Part shown: positions 6,162-10,859 of the stretch, in pieces
Layout of the letters: each line of letters starts with the position of its first letter
Position numbering within the stretch: position 1 is the stretch's first letter
Source of the DNA: Ruminococcaceae bacterium UBA6845
Lineage (GTDB): Bacteria > Bacillota > Clostridia > Oscillospirales > Acutalibacteraceae
Direction: 5' to 3'
Assembly (NCBI GenBank): GCA_002449395.1
Contig: DKDP01000056.1
Span: 1-10,859, forward strand
Length of the DNA stretch: 10,859 nucleotides
The notes under the pieces: generated by a model
Database searches by the model: none
Told to the model about the DNA's origin: nothing
Seen by the model: only the letters and a program-made list of their open reading frames with translations
Made by a program: the position numbers and the translations under genes

Positions 6162-9100
6162 GTGAATAAAGAATTCTACAACGACGAATTTATAAAGGCT
6201 GTTACATCGGACGGTTGGGAAGTCCTTGACTCGGGAGAAACCCGTAATATAGACTATAACAAACGTTGTTTAGTAGTTGCCAAAACTCAAAAAATTGCGG
6301 AGATTTTAAAAACCCCCGCAAGCAAAACATCAAAAAAGCCCGTAAAATCAAGGGATTCAGGCACACCCCCAAAAACCGTTATGGTAAATTCAAGGGATGG
6401 GGGTGGGTGTTCTTCTTCTGTTGCTCCCATCTCTTCAGACTCCATCTCTCTTGCTGATTTTGAAATCAACTTACCTGATAGCTTGTCTCTTATGCGCTCA
6501 TCTGAGCATCGTCTTATGATTCGTGTCGAGCCTTTCTGGGTCGGTCAACCCGATAATGTTATTAGCTATAACCTAAGCGTTGTTATTGATGACTACGTGC
6601 TGACTGCTATCTTCTTTCTCTTTGATGATGTTGTTACAAATCTCAGTATTGATTATTTGCTTGGACGTTTTCTTGATTGTTTTATGTTACCTGCCCGTTA
6701 CGACCGTCGCAAAGTTATAAGCTTTGAGTATATCCCATATCTTACGCCATCCGGTAAGCCTAAGGTGTGTAGCTCTACGGCGTTTAAAGATGCTCAAGCC
6801 CATGCTGCGTACTATTTTGCTTGCTCCCGTAACGTTGCAACGTCTATTCCTAAGGACAAGCTCCCTAAAGCAAACCCTACTAATTATAAACTCGTTAAAA
6901 CTACTTGTGATTATAAATCTCATGACTGTATTCCTATAACTTTGCTGGTGAATTTTGGCTTGAAGTTCTTTTCGTCGGTCGATACTGTCAGCAAATACAG
7001 TTCTAACTTCTTAAAGTTACACAGTAATATAATAACCGATTTACATCATGGTATATTTTCTTCTCAATCCTTTAACCATTTTGTAAGCTCTTTTGTATGC
7101 AGTGGTTGGAATCATTGCTATCTGTTAAACATCGACATTCGTGATGCTGTTTGCCTCAATTGCTGCGGTAATGACAACAGCGTCCCCGAGATTTACGGCA
7201 AATATTGCGACTGTTATCAGTATGATTTTAACGTCAAAGGTTTTGAGGGTAATTTCAAGAAGCTACTCGACAAATACCTTGCTTTTTGCCCTCTCAAATA
7301 TTTACAATACGCTTGTTCGGTTAATAACAACATTCTCATCTTTCAAAGCCGGATTTGGGGTATAAATCACTGTATGCCATGCACCGTAACATCGGCCGCT
7401 TGCAAAGTTGCACAGGATTTTATAAGCAAGGATTTGAGTTGCTCTAATATTATTGATTACCACAAAATATATTCCGGGGTAAAGGAAGTAAGCAATAAAT
7501 TACGATTAACATTACAAAACCAATTTGCACGTAACAGCGTTCGATTTCCAATTAATGATGCTGCCGAAACAGTTCAACGGTTTGGTTCGTTGTCTTATGC
7601 CGGCGGTTGTAATGCTTGCTTTTCTGTCGATGTGCATCACGGTCACCAAACTTTTGATGTTGACATTTGTAGTGCTTACCCTACTGCTATGATGCTGGTT
7701 CCGGCGATAGATTATAGTAATCCTATTGCACGTGAGCTACCGAAAAATCATGTGCTTACACTTGATGATTTTGTTGTTGATGGCATTTTAAATCCCATGC
7801 TGCCATTATTTGCACGGGTTACATATCGCTTTCCGCCTAATTGTTTATTTCCAAATCTAAAGCGCAATAGCGAAGATGATGATAAAGCTCCGTGTTATCC
7901 GCTTGCCGAGGATACGCCTGTATACTGTTCCGGTCCTGAGCTTTATGTTGCATTAAAAATGGGAGCAGAAATAACCGTTGTTAACGGTGTCGTTGCTAAT
8001 GTGTTAAAGGACAATGCTGGCAAAACGGTTTATCCGTATCGTCATATTGTTTCGGAACTTGTCAAAGCTCGTTCTGATGCGGCAAATGCCCACGGCAAAA
8101 ATTGCCTTGAGGCAAAGCTATATAAATTTATCATAAACTCTTTATACGGTAAAATTGCTCAAAATGTGCACGATATATACAGTCCTGATAAGACAAGGGC
8201 AAACAACTCTGAGAGTTTGATAACCAATAATGTCTCGGCGTCGCTTATCACATCGTTTACTCGCAGTGTATTGTTTGCATCATTTTGCGGTATACATGAG
8301 AGCGGTTATCATGTATACAGTGCTACAACTGACGGCTTAATCAACGATATGCCTTTTGACAAGTTTAATGCTCTTCCACTTTTTGGATTGCGTGAGTGCC
8401 TCACTGAATCACGAGCCATAATAACCGATGATGCAAATCCAAAAGTGTGGGAAGTTAAGCATGAGCAAACAGACCTGCTTAATATAACTACCCGCGGTAA
8501 CGCAAGTCTAACCGTTGCCGACCCGGAGCACAATGTTCTCGGCGGAGTAATTGCGCGTAATGGTGCTGGGTCAGAAAATCCCGAATTACCCAAAGAATCT
8601 TACGAAAACCGCAAGGCATTTATTTTGAGCGTTGCAAGCAGAACCGGGAAAATATCCGCTAAATACAAGCAGTACACTTTGCTGTCCGAGATGCAAAAGT
8701 CGAACTGCCCGTATACGGAATCCTCACATTTAAAAAACTTGTCAATGGACTTTGATATGAAGCGCAAACCTGTTAAAGAATCCCTTCGCGCAGAGTATCT
8801 TGAAATTGACGGTGAAAGTTACGAAATCGCCCATATTGAAACAGTACCGTTTGAAAATAATGCCGAGTATCTTCTTTATAAAGCAGTTGCGGACAAGCAG
8901 CGTTGTTTGCGTACTGTTGCAGATTGGTTAAGATTTTTCAATGACATTGAATGTTCGCTTTCGGGTGTTGCATCAGGTCCTCGTGAGGACGAAAATTACC
9001 GTTGGAAATGCTTTAAAGATTGCATTGCAGGTCATCGTGCAGGTATGTGGGATATACCTTATCTTGATACACAGGGACTTAGCGTTAAACAAAAAGTCGA

Positions 9101-9746
9101 GTGGCTCCAGTCAATAAACGAGTGTCCGAGTCACGTTTTTAATCGCAAAACATGGGACAAGCTCAGCGAGAAGAGCTACATCAAAAAGATTTTGCCATAT
9201 GATATTTTGAAGGATACCCTTGAAAGAATTGTATCTTTAAGTTCCGCTCCTGAATTAGAAGAAGCTGAGGCTGATTTGACGACGAATAGAGATGTTGCAA
9301 TATGTAACACCACACCGTGCGTATCGTCTATTACGGTCTCGAAAATTGAGACCAAACCGGAAAAATATCTTGAAGTTGACGGAATCCGAATGTACTTTGA
9401 TGATGAAAACGAAGATTTGCTCAATGAGTCACTGGATTCACCGTATTTTGAGAACCCCTATGCCGAGGATGATTACGACAGTATTAATGATTCGCATACC
9501 TTTGAAATCTATGACGGAAAGATTCCGGATAGCTCGGATTATGATGACGATATCGACGAATCATTCAAGAAACCTGATTCAAAACAAAAAGATACCGGTT
9601 CTTTCTGCGTCGTAGCACCTGCAGCCGTTAATACTGCAGCCACAACTAATAAAGCTAATGATAATAACGTAGCACCAAGCATCGGTTATACCGTCATACC
9701 GGACGTCGACTACGATTTATACGATGATGACTATCTTCCTTTCTAA
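6162..9746 (+). CDS. Family B DNA polymerase with TTDG motif C and SSB-like C-terminal tip (piPolB-like candidate)
   Basis: This protein has 1194 residues. Polymerase signatures in order are: motif A DICSAYPTAM with catalytic D501; the conserved CSGPELYVALKMGAEI segment; motif B KFIINSLYG (K655, N659, S660, Y662, G663); motif C YSATTDGLIND with D724, where canonical DTDS has become TTDG; and a KH...TTRG segment (K766, T777-R778-G779) behind the palm. Residues 1-95 are a short N-terminus plus a Lys/Ser/Pro-rich linker. Residues about 95-480 occupy the place of the exonuclease domain, but I see no convincing DxE / Nx2-3FD / Yx3D set there; instead there is a cysteine cluster (C331, C334, C335, C349, C351). 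Residues 1071-1150 are very acidic, followed by an Ala/Asn-rich linker and the terminus DDDYLPF. The GTG start at 6162 is fixed by AAAGGAGG (6147-6154) 7 nt upstream. Primer independence is inferred from motif C and the absence of primase or terminal-protein genes. A protein-primed PolB is the main alternative. Confidence 0.85.
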   Translation: MNKEFYNDEFIKAVTSDGWEVLDSGETRNIDYNKRCLVVAKTQKIAEILKTPASKTSKKPVKSRDSGTPPKTVMVNSRDGGGCSSSVAPISSDSISLADFEINLPDSLSLMRSSEHRLMIRVEPFWVGQPDNVISYNLSVVIDDYVLTAIFFLFDDVVTNLSIDYLLGRFLDCFMLPARYDRRKVISFEYIPYLTPSGKPKVCSSTAFKDAQAHAAYYFACSRNVATSIPKDKLPKANPTNYKLVKTTCDYKSHDCIPITLLVNFGLKFFSSVDTVSKYSSNFLKLHSNIITDLHHGIFSSQSFNHFVSSFVCSGWNHCYLLNIDIRDAVCLNCCGNDNSVPEIYGKYCDCYQYDFNVKGFEGNFKKLLDKYLAFCPLKYLQYACSVNNNILIFQSRIWGINHCMPCTVTSAACKVAQDFISKDLSCSNIIDYHKIYSGVKEVSNKLRLTLQNQFARNSVRFPINDAAETVQRFGSLSYAGGCNACFSVDVHHGHQTFDVDICSAYPTAMMLVPAIDYSNPIARELPKNHVLTLDDFVVDGILNPMLPLFARVTYRFPPNCLFPNLKRNSEDDDKAPCYPLAEDTPVYCSGPELYVALKMGAEITVVNGVVANVLKDNAGKTVYPYRHIVSELVKARSDAANAHGKNCLEAKLYKFIINSLYGKIAQNVHDIYSPDKTRANNSESLITNNVSASLITSFTRSVLFASFCGIHESGYHVYSATTDGLINDMPFDKFNALPLFGLRECLTESRAIITDDANPKVWEVKHEQTDLLNITTRGNASLTVADPEHNVLGGVIARNGAGSENPELPKESYENRKAFILSVASRTGKISAKYKQYTLLSEMQKSNCPYTESSHLKNLSMDFDMKRKPVKESLRAEYLEIDGESYEIAHIETVPFENNAEYLLYKAVADKQRCLRTVADWLRFFNDIECSLSGVASGPREDENYRWKCFKDCIAGHRAGMWDIPYLDTQGLSVKQKVEWLQSINECPSHVFNRKTWDKLSEKSYIKKILPYDILKDTLERIVSLSSAPELEEAEADLTTNRDVAICNTTPCVSSITVSKIETKPEKYLEVDGIRMYFDDENEDLLNESLDSPYFENPYAEDDYDSINDSHTFEIYDGKIPDSSDYDDDIDESFKKPDSKQKDTGSFCVVAPAAVNTAATTNKANDNNVAPSIGYTVIPDVDYDLYDDDYLPF

Positions 9747-9809
9747 TAAACCACATAATTGGTTTGAGCACCTTTCTAAGCTTTCGAGCGTATGAATGAC
9801 AATATTAAT

Positions 9810-9861
9810 AACATAAGAGGCGGTAAGATTGTAAAAGTCAATCAATCGCCTCTTATGTTTT
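9810..9861 (+). terminator. Compound hairpin, likely terminator of the polymerase gene
   Basis: A perfect 13-bp stem AACATAAGAGGCG (9810-9822) with CGCCTCTTATGTT (9847-9859) encloses a second 5-bp stem GATTG/CAATC (9827-9831 with 9839-9843). A short T-run (9858-9861) follows on the plus strand. It lies 63 bp beyond the polymerase stop codon. A smaller AAACCA/TGGTTT hairpin (9748-9765) directly follows the stop. The minus-strand side lacks a U-tract, so its effect on the recombinase transcript is less certain. Confidence 0.65.
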
Positions 9862-9876
9862 CCCTTCATCAGCGTA
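9862..9876 (+). repeat. Left copy of 15-bp inverted repeat flanking the recombinase gene
   Basis: CCCTTCATCAGCGTA lies 11 bp beyond the recombinase stop codon and directly after the terminator hairpin. It is an exact reverse complement of the copy at 10842-10856. It is a probable recombinase recognition or crossover site (inferred from placement). Confidence 0.75.
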
Positions 9877-9887
9877 TGTTGTTATTG

Positions 9888-10814
9888 TCAATTTAAGCTT
9901 GATAAAGAACGCATTACTAAATCCACATCTTTGTTCTCAAGTTCTTGAATAATATGCAGATAAGTTTTCTGCGTTGTTGTCATGCTTGAATGACCTAATC
10001 TTTGTGCAACACTGGCTATTGAAACTCCCGCAAACAGAAGTAGCGAAGCATGTGTATGTCTCAATCCATGAACAGAGATAGTCGGTATTTCGACTTTCTT
10101 ACAATGCCTTGCAAGTATATCGTTCACCGTCGAATTATATACCTTACCCGAAACAAATATTGGTTTATCTTCAGGTAAATCTTTAACAAGTGTAGAGAAC
10201 TGAATTATCAGCTGCCAATCAATTTGTATTTTTCTGACTGATGACTGATTTTTAGTCGGCATAAAGCCTCCATCGCCCTTATAGTCCCAAGTTTTATTAA
10301 TCGACAATGATTGCTTTGAAAAATCGAAATCCTTTGGAGTTATTGCTAAAGCCTCAGAAAATCTCATTCCGGTTTTTGCGACCAATAAAATAAACCAATC
10401 CCAATTTATCTCTTGTCCTAACTCTAAATTTGCAAGTAATTTGTGCAGCTCAAACTGATTAAGATATTTAATTTTCTTGTGCCTGGGCTTTTTACCCTTG
10501 ATAATTGCCTTTCGGGTAGGGTCTCTTTCAATAAGACCTTCATCGACGGCGTCCAAAATAGCACCTTTAAGTTGGTGATGAAAATCCATTGTTGTTTGTC
10601 TTTCGTGTGACTTGGCATAATCATTTAATAGCTTTTGATATGTTATTCTCGATAGTTCACATACTCTTAGCTCCGGTGCTAATTGCTTTATCCAAGACTG
10701 TGTAAGTAAATACTTATCCATCGTAACTTTTCTTATCGCCCCTTCCTTATACACTGTAATCCATTGAGCGTAATAATCGTAGAATAAATCTGTTTTGTTT
10801 ATGTTATTCAGCAT
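9888..10814 (-). CDS. Tyrosine recombinase/integrase, short form resembling hsdS-type DNA invertases
   Basis: This 308-residue tyrosine recombinase carries the full catalytic set: Arg I in AKTGMRFSEAL, then HGLRHTHASLL (His and Arg II), LGHSSMTTTQ, and the nucleophile tyrosine in TYLHI. The N-terminal SAM-like core-binding domain starts almost immediately (FYDYYAQWITVYKEGAIRKVT). There is no AP2-like arm-binding domain, which is normal for this short subfamily. I chose the ATG at 10814 because GGAGG lies 5 nt upstream on the minus strand (plus 10820-10824). A second in-frame ATG at 10826 has no ribosome binding site. Segments such as QTTMDFHHQLKGAILDAVDE and LIERDPTRKAIIKGK resemble, from memory, the recombinases of phase-variable type I restriction loci. 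It is convergent with the polymerase gene; its promoter lies at or beyond the window edge. Confidence 0.92.
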   Translation of the reverse strand: MLNNINKTDLFYDYYAQWITVYKEGAIRKVTMDKYLLTQSWIKQLAPELRVCELSRITYQKLLNDYAKSHERQTTMDFHHQLKGAILDAVDEGLIERDPTRKAIIKGKKPRHKKIKYLNQFELHKLLANLELGQEINWDWFILLVAKTGMRFSEALAITPKDFDFSKQSLSINKTWDYKGDGGFMPTKNQSSVRKIQIDWQLIIQFSTLVKDLPEDKPIFVSGKVYNSTVNDILARHCKKVEIPTISVHGLRHTHASLLLFAGVSIASVAQRLGHSSMTTTQKTYLHIIQELENKDVDLVMRSLSSLN

Positions 10815-10841
10815 AATTTCCTCCATAATCTTAAGTAGGCT

Positions 10842-10856
10842 TACGCTGATGAAGGG
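10842..10856 (-). repeat. Right copy of 15-bp inverted repeat flanking the recombinase gene
   Basis: TACGCTGATGAAGGG is the exact reverse complement of 9862-9876. It lies 27 bp upstream of the chosen recombinase start and 3 bp from the window end. Together the pair encloses the whole recombinase gene with little extra sequence on either side. Confidence 0.75.
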
Positions 10857-10859
10857 TGA

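Larger units (their letters stand above)
5472..10859. mobile_element. Putative small integrative element with PolB, excisionase-like protein and tyrosine recombinase
   Basis: Everything after the tRNA-Lys gene is accessory in character: an excisionase-like protein, a large family B DNA polymerase and a tyrosine recombinase, with no housekeeping gene. The arrangement (tRNA, small HTH, PolB, recombinase) resembles pipolins. Boundaries are not proven. I found no second copy of the tRNA 3' end (the GTTCGAATCCCCG region) in the window, so the right attachment site, if any, lies beyond 10859. No relaxase, terminal protein, helicase, SSB or capsid gene is visible. The start given is simply the base after the tRNA. 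Confidence 0.6.

Noticed and set aside
6450..6500. DFE in ADFEIN (polymerase residue about 100) as Exo motif I
   Set aside because: It directly follows a low-complexity linker, and no matching Exo II or Exo III lies at the usual distances.
9797..9890. Compound hairpin considered as a retron msr/msd or other structured non-coding RNA
   Set aside because: There is no reverse transcriptase nearby, and the position after a stop codon with a following T-run is explained by a terminator.
10815..10859. Upstream extension of the recombinase reading frame (open to the window end, with an ATG at 10826)
   Set aside because: GGAGG at correct spacing supports the ATG at 10814, the core-binding domain begins right there as in the short subfamily, and the upstream codons do not look like an AP2-type domain. 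An extension cannot be fully excluded because the window ends.
1..10859. CRISPR array, rRNA, riboswitch or toxin-antitoxin pair
   Set aside because: No regularly spaced direct repeats, rRNA-like sequence, riboswitch core or paired small toxin/antitoxin genes were seen on either strand.

Overview
The window looks like chromosomal DNA of an anaerobic gut-type Firmicute (class Clostridia, probably Oscillospiraceae or Lachnospiraceae). The reasons are strong AGGAGG-type ribosome binding sites, TTGATT/TTGACA promoters with 17-bp spacers, U-tract terminators, a YlmH/S4 protein, and a structured GC-rich intergenic repeat of a type common in that group. The species cannot be named from this sequence alone.

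Positions 1-5395 are ordinary housekeeping DNA. A two-gene minus-strand operon encodes an alanyl-tRNA editing protein (AlaX/DHHA1 type) followed by a LOG-family nucleotide hydrolase, and it ends in a clear terminator at 47-81. Divergent from it, a plus-strand gene encodes a YgjP/SprT-type zinc peptidase. A dispersed repeat and a bidirectional terminator then separate it from three minus-strand genes: YlmH (RNA-binding S4 protein), a glycerophosphodiester phosphodiesterase, and a DapA-superfamily aldolase. The first two form an operon. The aldolase has its own promoter, but no terminator separates it from the operon. A tRNA-Lys(UUU) gene with promoter and terminator closes this part (5343-5524).

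Positions 5525-10859 have the character of a compact mobile element next to the tRNA. It holds only three genes: a small excisionase-like helix-turn-helix protein (5714-6001), a 1194-residue family B DNA polymerase (6162-9746), and a tyrosine recombinase on the opposite strand (9888-10814). The polymerase has motif A (D501, SAYP), motif B (K655, N659-S660, YG) and an atypical motif C, TTDG instead of DTDS. It has no recognisable intact proofreading motifs, and no terminal protein, primase, helicase, SSB, relaxase or capsid gene is visible nearby. This pattern recalls pipolins, the elements built around a primer-independent PolB, although family membership is inferred here. Two features are unusual. 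The polymerase ends in an acidic tail finishing DDDYLPF, closely resembling the SSB C-terminal tip (DDDIPF/DDDLPF) that recruits genome-maintenance proteins. The recombinase gene is bracketed by a perfect 15-bp inverted repeat (9862-9876 and 10842-10856), and the protein resembles the short tyrosine recombinases that invert hsdS genes.

Working model (inference): the helix-turn-helix protein controls expression or excision, possibly through the 31-bp-spaced palindromic repeats at 5542-5593. The polymerase copies the excised element, using its SSB-like tip to reach host replication-restart proteins. The recombinase integrates, excises or inverts DNA at the flanking sites. The right end of the element is not visible and may lie beyond the window.
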